The notes under the pieces: model-generated
What the model was told of the DNA's origin: nothing
Database searches by the model: none
Seen by the model: only the letters and a program-made list of their open reading frames with translations
Shown: positions 7,775 to 16,668 of the stretch, in pieces
How positions within the stretch are numbered: the stretch's first letter is position 1
Layout: every line of letters begins with the position of its first letter
Translations under genes and position numbers: made by a program
Source of the DNA: Microbacterium sp. BK668
GTDB taxonomy: Bacteria > Actinomycetota > Actinomycetes > Actinomycetales > Microbacteriaceae
NCBI RefSeq assembly: GCF_004362195.1
Contig: NZ_SNWG01000001.1
Span: 2,852,001-2,916,000, forward strand
DNA length: 64,000 nt
Direction of reading: 5' to 3'

Positions 7775-9373
7775 TCAGGCCAGCGCCACGAGATCCGCGT
7801 AGTCCCGGCCCCAGATGTCCTCGACGCCGTCCGGCAGGATGAGGACGCGCTCGGGGTTGAGCGCCTGGACGGCGCCCTCGTCGTGCGAGACGAGGATGAC
7901 GGCTCCCTCGTAGTGCGCGAGGGCGCCGAGGATCTCCTCGCGCGAAGCGGGATCGAGGTTGTTCGTCGGCTCGTCGAGCAGGAGGACGTTCGCCGACGAG
8001 ACGACGAGCGTCGCGAGCGACAGTCGCGTCTTCTCGCCCCCCGACAGCACACCGGCGGGCTTGAGGACGTCGTCCCCCGTGAACAGGAACGACCCGAGCA
8101 CCTTGCGGGCGTCGGTCGCGGTGATGTCCGGCGCCGCGGACATCATGTTGTCGAGCACCGATCGGCTGACGTCGAGATTCTCGTGCTCCTGCGCGTAGTA
8201 CCCGATCTTGAGCCCGTGGCCGGGCTCGATGCGTCCGGTGTCGGGATCGTCGACGCCTGCGAGGATGCGCAGGAGCGTCGTCTTGCCGGCGCCGTTGAGC
8301 CCGAGCACGACGACCTTCGACCCGCGGTCGACGGCGAGGTCGACATCCGTGAAGATCTCCAGCGAACCGTAGGACTTCGAGAGGTTCGACGCCATGAGCG
8401 GGGTCTTGCCGCACGGCGCCGGCTTGGGGAAGCGCAGCTTCGCGACGCGGTCCTCCTGACGCACCTCGTCGAGGCCGGCGAGCATCTTCTCGGCGCGCGC
8501 GACCATCTGGTGCGCGGCCGCGGCTTTCGACGCCTTCGCGCCGAAGCGCGCCGCCTGCTGCTGCAGGACGGTGGCCTTCTTCTCGACGTTGGCCCGCTCC
8601 TTCTTGCGGCGCTCCTCGTCGGCGACCCGCTGGCGCAGGTAGTTCTTCCAGTTCATGTTGTAGACGTCGATGACCTGACGGTTGGCGTCGAGATAGAAGA
8701 CACGATTGACGGTCTCGCCCACGAGCTCGACATCGTGCGAGATGACGATGAGCCCGCCCTTGTACCCCTTGAGGAACTCCCGCAGCCACACGATGCTGTC
8801 GGCGTCGAGGTGGTTGGTCGGCTCGTCGAGGATCATCGTCTGGGCGTCCGAGAAGAGGATCCGCGCCAGCTCGATCCGGCGGCGCTGACCCCCCGACAGC
8901 GTCTTGAGCGGCTGCTCGAGGATGCGGTCCGGCAGGGAGAGGTTGTGCGCGATGGATGCCGCTTCCGCCTCTGCCGCGTAGCCGCCGAGCGCCTCGAACC
9001 GCTCCGTGAGGCTCGCGTACCGGCGCATCGCGCGGGCCGCGGCATCCGCGTCGTCCGACCCCATCGCGAGCGACGCGTCGTGCATGCCGATGGCGAGGGT
9101 GCCCAGTCCGCGGGCGTCGAGGATGCGCGTGCGGGCCAGCATCTCGGGGTCGCCCGAGCGCGGGTCCTGCGGGAGGTAGCCGAGATCGCCCGAGCGGTCG
9201 ACGCGCCCCCCGGACGGCAGGACGTCGCCCGCGAGCACCTTGGTGAGGGTCGTCTTGCCCGCGCCGTTGCGGCCCACGAGCCCGATCTTGTCACCGTCGG
9301 ACACGCGGAACGACACGTCCGACATGAGGACGCGAGCGCCTACGCGGATCTCGAGGTCGTGCACGGCGAGCAC
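7775..9373 (-). CDS. ABC-F family ATPase (ribosome-associated)
   Basis: Two tandem ABC domains in 532 residues and no membrane segments: GRNGAGKTT with LSGGQRRR and DEPTNHLD in the first; GLNGAGKTT with LSGGEKTR and DEPTNNLD in the second. The linker between them is rich in Lys/Arg/Ala, as in ABC-F proteins, which act at the ribosomal E site as translation factors or in antibiotic protection. The start at GTG 9373 (VLAVHDLEIRVG) matches where family members begin; upstream in-frame codons are not conserved-looking. A -10 box TAGACT is at 9429-9434. Convergent with the SURF1 gene, 9 nt apart. Resistance versus housekeeping cannot be told from sequence alone. Confidence 0.88.
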   Translation of the reverse strand: MLAVHDLEIRVGARVLMSDVSFRVSDGDKIGLVGRNGAGKTTLTKVLAGDVLPSGGRVDRSGDLGYLPQDPRSGDPEMLARTRILDARGLGTLAIGMHDASLAMGSDDADAAARAMRRYASLTERFEALGGYAAEAEAASIAHNLSLPDRILEQPLKTLSGGQRRRIELARILFSDAQTMILDEPTNHLDADSIVWLREFLKGYKGGLIVISHDVELVGETVNRVFYLDANRQVIDVYNMNWKNYLRQRVADEERRKKERANVEKKATVLQQQAARFGAKASKAAAAHQMVARAEKMLAGLDEVRQEDRVAKLRFPKPAPCGKTPLMASNLSKSYGSLEIFTDVDLAVDRGSKVVVLGLNGAGKTTLLRILAGVDDPDTGRIEPGHGLKIGYYAQEHENLDVSRSVLDNMMSAAPDITATDARKVLGSFLFTGDDVLKPAGVLSGGEKTRLSLATLVVSSANVLLLDEPTNNLDPASREEILGALAHYEGAVILVSHDEGAVQALNPERVLILPDGVEDIWGRDYADLVALA

Positions 9374-9569
9374 AGCGGACGTCCGTTTCGTGGAGGGGCG
9401 GGAAGCGCGGCCGACTGGCCGACCACCCAGTCTATCGCGCCTTGCGCACCGCCCCGGCGCGACGGGGGCCATCGGGGCAATGCTCCCCGACGAACGGGCA
9501 ACAAGTGTGCACGCTCCGGTGACCCGGCACACCCTCCCGTTCTGCGCGAGCGTCCCTAGCGTCGCTGGT
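9374..9569. promoter_or_regulatory. Divergent promoter region, ABC-F gene and eCIS membrane-protein gene
   Basis: Minus-strand TAGACT (9429-9434) serves the ABC-F gene. Plus-strand TAGCGT (9557-9562) is 7 nt before the ATG at 9570, again a leaderless spacing. The gap marks the left edge of the contractile injection locus. Confidence 0.45.
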
Positions 9570-10877
9570 ATGGCCGTCGCCGTCTCCATCGAGCCCGCTG
9601 CTCTCGCAGCGGTCCCGGGCGAGCCCGTCGAAGCGGTGGTGACGGTCCGCAACGACAGCCAGATCGTCGAGCAGTACGCCCTGCAGGCGATGGGTCCGGG
9701 CGGCGAGTTCACCACGCTCGTTCCCGACCACGTCAGCGTCTATCCCGAACGCACGGAGACGGTCACCGTCCGAGTGACGGTGCCGCGCTCGCCCGCCGTG
9801 CCGGCCGGCCGCCTCGACGTCGCCATCCGCGTCGTCCCGACATCGGCCGCGCCGACCGAGGACGAGCCGCTCGTCGACCGCACGACGGTCGCCGAGGTCG
9901 TCGAGCTGGCCGTGACCGTCGAGCCGTTCACGGCCGTTGCGGCCGAGCTCGTGCCACGGGTGTCGCGGTCGAGGGGCCGCAAGCGCGTGCGCCTGGCCGT
10001 GGACAACAACGGGAACGACGCGATCGCCGTGTCGCTGCTCAGCGCCGGGACCGAGCGGCTCTCCGTCGTGCCGCGCGATCCGGACCTGCTCATCGACGCC
10101 GGTCACGCCCAGTTCGTGCGCGTGACGCTCGTCCCGCGCCGGCGCATCTGGCGCGGTCAGGCGGCGAGCCATCCCTACTCGATCACCGTCACGCCCAGCT
10201 CCGGCGAGCCGGTCGTCGCCGACGGCACGCATATGCAGGAGCCGGTGTTCCCGCCGTGGTTCTGGAAGGCGCTCCTCGCGCTCGCCGCGCTGATCGCCCT
10301 TCTGATCCTCCTGTGGAACCTGCTCCTCAAGCCCACCGTCGAGCAGACGGCACGCGACGCGGTCGCCGAACCGCTCGCGAGCGCGCAGCAGCAGGCGGCG
10401 GAGGCAGAGGAAGCCGCAGCCGGCGCGCAGCAGACGGCACAGGAGGCGAAGGATGCGGCGCAGAGCGGCTCGGGCGAACCGCCACCGCCACCGCCGCCCG
10501 CGTCCACCACCGTCGACAGCGCGATCGCCGTGACCCTCACCGATCAGCCCGGCGGCGCTGTCGCGACGCGCGACATCGGCCCGGCCGTCCCGGACGGTGC
10601 AGTGTTCCAGATCACCGACCTGGTCTTCAACAACCCGCAGGGCGACGTTGCGACGGTCCAGCTCGCCTACGACGACACGGTGCTGCTGAACCTCAGCGCG
10701 GAGAACTACCGAGACCTCGACCTCCACTTCGTGACCCCCATCCAGATCCCGGCCGGTCAGACCCTGGAGGTGCGGATGAACTGCGTGCAGGTCGGCAAGC
10801 CGGTCGGCCGGACGCCCGACCGATGCCTCGCGACGGTGCTCGTCACCGGGGCCACGGTCACGCAGCCTGCAGGGTGA
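9570..10877 (+). CDS. eCIS-associated single-pass membrane protein with Ig-like N-terminal region
   Basis: A 435-residue protein of four parts. Residues 1-220 are two beta-sandwich-like repeats (VSIEPAALAAVPGEPVEAVVTVRN, a COG1470/NEW3-like pattern). One transmembrane helix lies at about 229-250 (WFWKALLALAALIALLILLW). An Ala/Gln/Glu coiled coil (about 260-295) precedes a PPPPPPP hinge and a C-terminal beta-rich domain with two Cys. It starts the rightward eCIS pair and is followed by the PAAR gene with 4 nt between. Actinobacterial CIS clusters carry a conserved membrane protein (CisA in Streptomyces) needed for particle function; this could be its counterpart by architecture, but I could not align them. 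Role inferred. Confidence 0.75.
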   Translation: MAVAVSIEPAALAAVPGEPVEAVVTVRNDSQIVEQYALQAMGPGGEFTTLVPDHVSVYPERTETVTVRVTVPRSPAVPAGRLDVAIRVVPTSAAPTEDEPLVDRTTVAEVVELAVTVEPFTAVAAELVPRVSRSRGRKRVRLAVDNNGNDAIAVSLLSAGTERLSVVPRDPDLLIDAGHAQFVRVTLVPRRRIWRGQAASHPYSITVTPSSGEPVVADGTHMQEPVFPPWFWKALLALAALIALLILLWNLLLKPTVEQTARDAVAEPLASAQQQAAEAEEAAAGAQQTAQEAKDAAQSGSGEPPPPPPPASTTVDSAIAVTLTDQPGGAVATRDIGPAVPDGAVFQITDLVFNNPQGDVATVQLAYDDTVLLNLSAENYRDLDLHFVTPIQIPAGQTLEVRMNCVQVGKPVGRTPDRCLATVLVTGATVTQPAG

Positions 10878-10881
10878 CGCC

Positions 10882-11199
10882 GTGCCCACCGGACCCGCTC
10901 TCCGCGCCGGCGACTCCGCGCTCTGCCCCCTGTTCGACGGACCGAAGCCGCACGGCGGCGGCGTCATCACTCCGGCGGCCGCGGTGCCGACGGTGCTCAT
11001 CGGCGGGATGCCGGCGGCGGTGGCGAATGCGATGCCGGGAGGCATCGTCTGCGTCTCGCCGGCGCCCAACGGCATCGCCCAGGGAAGCATGACCGTGCTC
11101 ATCGGCGGGTTCCCCGCGGCGCGGGTCGGCGACCAGTCGATGCACGGAGCGCCGATCGTCCCGGGCCCCGGGTGCCCCACCGTCATCATCGGCGGTTGA
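10882..11199 (+). CDS. PAAR-domain spike tip protein
   Basis: A 105-residue protein made of the repeating PAAR pattern (GDSALCPLFDGP, PTVLIGGMPAAV, VLIGGFPAARVGDQSMHG, GPGCPTVIIGG). PAAR proteins form a sharp metal-capped cone on the VgrG/gp5 spike of contractile systems. Cys and His residues suited to metal binding are present. The start is GTG, 4 nt after the membrane-protein stop. It is encoded opposite to the spike and baseplate genes although its product must bind the spike encoded at 14860-16668. Confidence 0.88.
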   Translation: MPTGPALRAGDSALCPLFDGPKPHGGGVITPAAAVPTVLIGGMPAAVANAMPGGIVCVSPAPNGIAQGSMTVLIGGFPAARVGDQSMHGAPIVPGPGCPTVIIGG

Positions 11200-11232
11200 C
11201 GCAGCGCCGCTCGCGCGGCCGGTGCGCCCGAT

Positions 11233-11925
11233 TCAGGGCGACTGCGACGAGAACACGAAGCCGACGATCGACGTGATGAATCCGATCACCACGTCCCGGT
11301 TGAGCCAGGCGACGACGAGCAGGCCGATCAGCACCGCGAGGACCAGCACAGCCGTGAACGGGAACCGCGTGCTTCGTCCTTTCGGCCGCGACCCGGCAGC
11401 CGGCTGCGCGGACGCCGGGGCGGCGACCGGCGCCGTGAGCTGCGCTGCGCATCGGCGGCAGAACCGCCGCTCGGGACGGTTCCCCGCTCCGCACGTCGGG
11501 CAGATGACATCGCCGGGGGCGGGCGGCGCCTCGACCGGGACGGCCGGCACGGCGGCGCGCGGACGCGGCGGAGCCGCAGCCGTCGGCTTCCGCAGAGCCG
11601 GGACGTCGGCGGGCGGGGCCGCCGGGGGCGTGCCCGGCGAAGGAGGGGCCGTGCGGGCTGTCGCGTCGGCGCCGCCGCCGGGCGGCATCGGAGCGGCCTT
11701 CGACGCGGCCGGGGAAGCGGGCATCGGGGCTGCGGCATCCCGTGTCGGCTCCCCTGCGTCCGTGTCCGGCCCCGGCTGGGCGGGCCGCGCCGCCGCGTCG
11801 TCCGGCGGCTCGGCCGCCGCAGGCTCCCACGCGAGATACGCGCCGCAGTTGCCGCAGAACTGCTCCCCCTGGAGATTCCGCCCGCCGCACTCGAGGCAGA
11901 CGACGTACGGGGTCGTGTCGGTCAT
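11233..11925 (-). CDS. eCIS-associated double zinc-ribbon membrane protein
   Basis: A 230-residue protein. The N-terminal zinc ribbon has Cys10, Cys13, Cys24 and Cys27; a Pro/Ala-rich linker of about 110 residues follows; a second ribbon (ICPTCG...FCRRC) lies near residues 140-162; and a hydrophobic helix near 188-212 is followed by a second weakly hydrophobic stretch. It is the last gene of the leftward structural operon, overlapping the tail-protein gene by 4 nt (ATGA). The function is unknown. Zinc-ribbon proteins recur in actinobacterial eCIS loci, so it may tether particles or their assembly site to the membrane. Confidence 0.7.
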   Translation of the reverse strand: MTDTTPYVVCLECGGRNLQGEQFCGNCGAYLAWEPAAAEPPDDAAARPAQPGPDTDAGEPTRDAAAPMPASPAASKAAPMPPGGGADATARTAPPSPGTPPAAPPADVPALRKPTAAAPPRPRAAVPAVPVEAPPAPGDVICPTCGAGNRPERRFCRRCAAQLTAPVAAPASAQPAAGSRPKGRSTRFPFTAVLVLAVLIGLLVVAWLNRDVVIGFITSIVGFVFSSQSP

Positions 11926-12485
11926 GTTCCCTCCTCGGCAGGGGGCGGTTCGAGCATCCAGGGCACGTGCGCGGGGACGACCGACCGCAGCACGCGCTCG
12001 ATCCGCCGTCTCACTTCGGGGTCGTCCACTCCCGTCGCGACGACAGTGACGAGCACGTCGTCGCTTCCCGGCACCTCTCCGCCCGGCTGCCCGGACCAGG
12101 CGACGCCGCCGTTGTCGCTGACCGTGACCTCGGCGTCCGGTCCCGCGGCCAGACGGACGGCCTCACGGATGCCGCCGAGCGTGCCGGCCCCGCGGTGAAG
12201 GGCGACGGCGCGCGCGACGATGTCCCGCCGCTGGTCGAGCGTCCATCCGCCGTCGGGTGCGACATCCACCCATCCGCCGAGCCAGTCCAGGAAGTCGGCC
12301 GGTGCGAGACGCGGATCGACGTAGGCGGCGAGATTGTCCAGGGTTGAGATCGTGGGCGCGATCGACGCGTCGAACGCCTGGAGGAAACGTGGCAGGAAGT
12401 CGCCGTCCGCGGCGTCCTGAAAGACGCCGGGCAGACGTTCGAGGAACGGAGACGGGCTGGCCAGCCCGGGGACGAGGCCGCGCAT
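11922..12485 (-). CDS. Phage tail protein I-like baseplate component
   Basis: A 187-residue protein resembling the P2 gpI/TIGR02242-type tail protein: it begins with FLERLPGVFQ, continues with DFLPRFLQAFD and FLDWLGGWVD, then RRDIVARAVALHRGAGTLGGIREAVRLA. In contractile tails this piece works with gpJ to form the baseplate wedge (Afp12-like position). ATG 12485 lies one base after the gpJ-like stop codon, so a start there is preferred over an upstream in-frame codon at 12512. Confidence 0.82.
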   Translation of the reverse strand: MRGLVPGLASPSPFLERLPGVFQDAADGDFLPRFLQAFDASIAPTISTLDNLAAYVDPRLAPADFLDWLGGWVDVAPDGGWTLDQRRDIVARAVALHRGAGTLGGIREAVRLAAGPDAEVTVSDNGGVAWSGQPGGEVPGSDDVLVTVVATGVDDPEVRRRIERVLRSVVPAHVPWMLEPPPAEEGT

Positions 12486-12486
12486 G

Positions 12487-14439
12487 TCAGACCCCCGTGA
12501 CGACCCGGACACTGTGCCGGTAGGAGTAGACGAGCGCGTTGGAATCGAGGTCGATGCGCAGGACCGGCTCGCCCGCCCGCTTGCCCGTGACCGGGTCGGC
12601 CTCCCACAGCTTGAGCTCGTCGACGAGCTCGACGCCGGGGACCGACTGCAGCACCGCGTACACCTCGCCGGCGAGGACGGGGCGCCCGAAGGGCCACCCG
12701 GTGCCGTCGATGCCGCCGACCACGGGATCGAAGTGCCGGTACAGGGCCGCCAGCGACCTCTTCTCGAGGATCTCCGGCACCGTCCCGGGCCGCGCGACGA
12801 TGCGCGCGACGATCGTCACGCCGCGGTAGAACGGCGGCTCGACGATGACCCGCGCCCCGACCGTCCGTCGTTCGCCGATCTCCTCCGCGACACCCGCGAG
12901 GAGATCCGCGTGGGGCTCGAGGTCAGCGAAGTCGACGTGACCGTCCGCTCCGGGGGCCGCGTTGGGAACGACGAGGAGCCGCACGGCGCCGTCCGCGGCC
13001 GTTGCGGGCACGCACCGCACGCGCGCGATCCCGGGACGGGCCGCTTTCGCGAGCTGCTCGTAGTCCTGCGCGGTCACCGCCCGATCGCGGGTGCGCACCG
13101 CGAGCGGGCCGCGCCGCTTGGCCTCCTCCAGCGTCTCGCCGTCGATGCCGCCGAGCGCCGCCGAGAGGTTCTCGACCGATCGGACGTACGGGACGGTGGT
13201 CCGAAGGACCGTGATCGAGCCCGCACCCACGTTGCCTCGGCGGCCACCACCCACGCGGTATCGCGGGATGCGCAGCGGAGCGCCCGCCGGCGGCACGGCG
13301 CCATACGGGGTGAGCCCGCCGTCGCGCTCACGGACGGCGGGCGGGAAGGCCAGCTCGCCCAGAGCACGATCGACGGTGAAGATCCGGTCGTCGCCCGTGT
13401 GTCCGGCGAAGGAGTCGGCCTCGTGCCACTGCTCCCAGCCCGAGCCGCCGGCGACCTCGACCACGAGCGGCTCGCCGTCGGCGACGACGGGAGCCTGCGA
13501 CAGGGCGAACACCTGCCCCGGCACGCCTTCGCTGAGGCCCAGGACCTCCCCGAGGACGGCTTCCGCGTGGGTCGCGTCCACCGCTCCGCCGACGATGGAT
13601 GCCGCGGCCCGGTGCACCAGGGGCGAGGAGGTGTAGGCGGGCTGACGCTCGTGGACGGGCTCGGTGACGATGCACCGGATCCAGCCGGCGCGCACTCCCC
13701 CCACGACCGAGACGACGTGCTCGGCGGGCAGCAGCACCTCGACGTCGCCGTCCTGGTTGAACCCGCCCGTGCCGTCGGAGACGACGCGGCAGTTCCGCCA
13801 GGCGCGGCCGGTCCACGCCTGCCACTGCCACGGCGGGTCGGTCGGGTCGACGCCGACACCCCGCACGCTGCACTGGAGGCTGACGGCGACGAGGCACCGC
13901 GGTGCGGCGTCGTCCAGCCCGAAAAGCACGGCATCGCCGGGAGCGGGGTCCGACTGGAACGCTTCGAACGTCCCCTCGCCGGGAAGCGCGTCGTCGGCGT
14001 GGACCACCCTCACCTCGACGGGCTCGCCGCGGCCGATGTGCGTCAGTCTGCGGGGCGGCATCGAGAGCTCGTCGTCCGTCGCGAAGACGATCGGCTCCTC
14101 GCCCTCGGAGCGCCGGGTCGCCACCTCCGCGGCCGCCGGCACCACCACCGGGTCGGGCCGCGCCGCGGAGAGCCGGAAGAGCACCTCGGCGCGGGCAGGC
14201 GCCGGCGGGTGGAGGGTCACGCCGAGGAGGTCGAGGAACGCGATGTACAGCCGGTCGGGCACGCGGTTCAGCCGGTAGTGCAGCTCGTCGACCATGAAGG
14301 CGAAGGCCTCGATGAGCGTGACGCCCGGGTCCGAGACGTTGTGGTCGCTCCACTCCCGGCATCGGGCGGCGACGAGCCGCTTGGCGTCGTCGACGAGCTG
14401 CTGGAACCTCCGGTCATCGAGATCGGGCGCGGGGAGCAT
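12487..14439 (-). CDS. Baseplate J-like wedge protein
   Basis: A 650-residue protein of the baseplate-assembly J/gp6 type (TIGR02243-like, Afp11 position). The N-terminus DRRFQQLVDDAKRLV...HNVSDPGVTLIEAFAFMVDELHYRLNRVPD is the classic start of this family; TVPYVRSVENLSAALGGIDGET and RAVTAQDYEQLA mark the central J domain; the C-terminal third matches FYRGVTIVARIVARPG. It forms the wedge ring around the spike. The start overlaps the gp25 stop (TGATG), indicating translational coupling. Longer than phage J proteins, as usual for eCIS. Confidence 0.9.
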   Translation of the reverse strand: MLPAPDLDDRRFQQLVDDAKRLVAARCREWSDHNVSDPGVTLIEAFAFMVDELHYRLNRVPDRLYIAFLDLLGVTLHPPAPARAEVLFRLSAARPDPVVVPAAAEVATRRSEGEEPIVFATDDELSMPPRRLTHIGRGEPVEVRVVHADDALPGEGTFEAFQSDPAPGDAVLFGLDDAAPRCLVAVSLQCSVRGVGVDPTDPPWQWQAWTGRAWRNCRVVSDGTGGFNQDGDVEVLLPAEHVVSVVGGVRAGWIRCIVTEPVHERQPAYTSSPLVHRAAASIVGGAVDATHAEAVLGEVLGLSEGVPGQVFALSQAPVVADGEPLVVEVAGGSGWEQWHEADSFAGHTGDDRIFTVDRALGELAFPPAVRERDGGLTPYGAVPPAGAPLRIPRYRVGGGRRGNVGAGSITVLRTTVPYVRSVENLSAALGGIDGETLEEAKRRGPLAVRTRDRAVTAQDYEQLAKAARPGIARVRCVPATAADGAVRLLVVPNAAPGADGHVDFADLEPHADLLAGVAEEIGERRTVGARVIVEPPFYRGVTIVARIVARPGTVPEILEKRSLAALYRHFDPVVGGIDGTGWPFGRPVLAGEVYAVLQSVPGVELVDELKLWEADPVTGKRAGEPVLRIDLDSNALVYSYRHSVRVVTGV

Positions 14440-14846
14440 CACTCGCCTCCTTCCTGTCGCGGGATGACGTAGAACGGGAAGACGAGGTTGCGCGGATCGT
14501 TGTCGCCGCGGATCCGGTACCGGATGTCGATGAGGAGGCGTCCCTCCTCGGCACCGTCGAAGTCGACCAGCACGTCGTCGAGATCGATGCGGGGCTCCCA
14601 GAAGCGCAGCGACGTCCTCACCGCCTCGCCGATCGCCCCCGCCGTCGAGGCGTCCGCCGGGGCGAAGACGTAGTCGTGGACGGCGCAGCCGAACTCCGGG
14701 CGCATCGGCCGCTCCCCCGGCGCGGTGGCGAGGATGAGTCGGATGCTGTCCTCGATCTCGCGGTCGTCGCGAGTGAGCAGGATCCGGCCGCTGCGGTCGG
14801 TCTCGACGGGGAACGCCCATCCCCTGCCCACGAACTCCTTCGACAT
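14439..14846 (-). CDS. gp25-like baseplate wedge protein
   Basis: A 135-residue GPW/gp25 family protein (Afp9-like). It has the GWAFPVETD start, the GERPMRPEFGC segment and the hallmark EPR motif (RFWEPRID) at about residues 81-86, which nucleates sheath polymerisation in contractile systems. It lies between the spike and wedge genes in one operon, 13 nt after the spike stop. Confidence 0.93.
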   Translation of the reverse strand: MSKEFVGRGWAFPVETDRSGRILLTRDDREIEDSIRLILATAPGERPMRPEFGCAVHDYVFAPADASTAGAIGEAVRTSLRFWEPRIDLDDVLVDFDGAEEGRLLIDIRYRIRGDNDPRNLVFPFYVIPRQEGGE

Positions 14847-14859
14847 GTCGGTCCGCTCC

Positions 14860-16668
14860 TCAGTTGATCTTCACGATCGCGCCCTTGACGGTCACGGCGG
14901 CCCCCGCCGAGAGCTCCGCCTGCGCGTCCGCCTTGACCGCCACCTGCGGAGCGGAGACCTCCACCTTGGCGGCGCCCTTGAGCTTCACCTGGGGCGCCTC
15001 GAGTTCGAGCGAGTCCTTCGCGGAGAGGGCGATGGTGGATGCCGAGACGACGACCTTGCCGGAGTTCGTCGTGATCGAGACATCCGTCTTCGCCGTCACC
15101 GACACCGGTCCCTCCGACAGGATCTCCAGTCCCTTCTCACCGTCCTGGCGCAGGGTCACGCGCTGCGCGCCCTTGTTGGTGGTGAGCTGCACCGTCTCCG
15201 ACGATCCGTCCTCGACGAACTCGACGCGCATGCCCGTGCGCGACACGAGCGCGCGCCGGAGCACGCCCTTCGAGTCGACGTACTCCTTCCAGCCGCCGTC
15301 GGGCAGGTCCTTGCCGTTGAAGAGGCCGCCGAGCACGAAGGGACGGTCGAAGAAGCCGTGCTCGAAGGAGACGAGCACCTCGTCCCCCACCTCCGGGAGC
15401 ACGACGTTCCCGCGCTCGGGGCCTGCGCCGACGTGCACGGTGCGGGCCCAGCCGCTCACGTAGTCGTCGGAGGCGAACGGGAACTTGAGCTTCACGCGGC
15501 CCTGGTCCTCGGGGTCGAGGTTGTCGGTGACGACGGCGGAGGTGACGCCGGAGATCCGCGGCTCGTGCAGCGCGACGCCCGCTCCGGCGACGCCGAAGAG
15601 CGAGCGATCCGAGACGTTCGCCACGACGGCGGTGGTGGAGTATCCGGCGCTCGCCGAGAAGTCGTGCACGGTCTCGCTCACGGTGTAGCGCCCGTCGAAC
15701 GGCTTGCCGAATCCGCTCAGGTTGACGGCGACCCCGCACCGGATGTCGGGATTTCCCGTGACCTGTGCCTCGACTTCGGCGAATCCGCCGGCGAGGCGGT
15801 CGGCGAGCGAGGCCGCCAGCTTGTCCTGGGACGCGGCGCGCCCCTCGCCCCACACGTCCGCGAACTCACGGCTCCCCACCTTCTTCGCGATGCCGGCCGG
15901 GGTGAGGTCGGGCAGTTCGGCGCTGCGGGTCTTGGCGTCGGCCTTGGAGACGACGACGTCCTTCGTCGCGGCATCCCACCCCCGCACCGAGACGTTCGCG
16001 ACCTGCTCGGCGGCCGTGACGACCGCCTTCACATACTGGGCGTTCGCGCCGTGCTCGATGACGACGGGGTTCTCGCGGGCGTTGGTGCCCGTCGGGGCAT
16101 CGCGAGCCGGGGTCGGCGGCCCGAAGTCGAGGCGCTTCCCGGTGACGGTGAAGGTCGCTCCGGCCAGGCGCGCGAGCCGCGCGAGGAAGGTCCAGTCGCT
16201 CACGTTGTCCTGCGCGACATGAGGCAGGACGCCGGCCGGCGCCTCGACTCGACCGACGGTCAGCCCCGCGCCCTGGGCGACCTTCCGGACGATGTCCGGG
16301 ATCGAGCACTCGACGAAGGCCGCGACGCGCGTGCCGCGCATGAGCCGCGCCGCACCGTCGAGCCCGCGCACGCGCGTGTGCAGTGCGCCTCCGAAGTCCT
16401 CCCGCTCGAGCGCGGTCACCTCCCCTTCGAACAGGACCGGCGAGCCGCCGGGACCGTTCTGGGAGACCTTCAGCGAGATGGCGGCCGCGATCGGGAAGAG
16501 GGCCGCCACCTTGGCGTGCTCATCGGTGAACTCCAGCTCGAAGGCGTCGGGCAGCCCCACCCCGTCCGTCACGCGCCCGCGCACGAGGAGCGCCGCGATG
16601 TCGGCGGGAAGCTCGTTGCCGTCGACCTGGACGACGAGCAGGCTCGTGTAGGTGTCAAGCGCGGGCAT
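14860..16668 (-). CDS. VgrG-like spike protein (gp27/gp5 fusion)
   Basis: A 602-residue trimeric spike protein. The first ~380 residues are the gp27-like hub (LVVQVDGNELPADIAALLVRG, then DWTFLARLARLAGATF). An OB-fold follows near residues 385-490 (VVTDNLDPEDQGRVKLKFPF, GWAR, EVGDEVLVSFEHGFFDRPFVLGGLFNG). The rest, to 602, is a beta-helical needle of short V/K/A-rich repeats. It corresponds to Afp8 and receives the PAAR tip. GGAGG precedes the ATG, and the first 14 bases overlap the 3' end of the LysM gene. No extra effector domain is fused at the C-terminus. Confidence 0.92.
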   Translation of the reverse strand: MPALDTYTSLLVVQVDGNELPADIAALLVRGRVTDGVGLPDAFELEFTDEHAKVAALFPIAAAISLKVSQNGPGGSPVLFEGEVTALEREDFGGALHTRVRGLDGAARLMRGTRVAAFVECSIPDIVRKVAQGAGLTVGRVEAPAGVLPHVAQDNVSDWTFLARLARLAGATFTVTGKRLDFGPPTPARDAPTGTNARENPVVIEHGANAQYVKAVVTAAEQVANVSVRGWDAATKDVVVSKADAKTRSAELPDLTPAGIAKKVGSREFADVWGEGRAASQDKLAASLADRLAGGFAEVEAQVTGNPDIRCGVAVNLSGFGKPFDGRYTVSETVHDFSASAGYSTTAVVANVSDRSLFGVAGAGVALHEPRISGVTSAVVTDNLDPEDQGRVKLKFPFASDDYVSGWARTVHVGAGPERGNVVLPEVGDEVLVSFEHGFFDRPFVLGGLFNGKDLPDGGWKEYVDSKGVLRRALVSRTGMRVEFVEDGSSETVQLTTNKGAQRVTLRQDGEKGLEILSEGPVSVTAKTDVSITTNSGKVVVSASTIALSAKDSLELEAPQVKLKGAAKVEVSAPQVAVKADAQAELSAGAAVTVKGAIVKIN

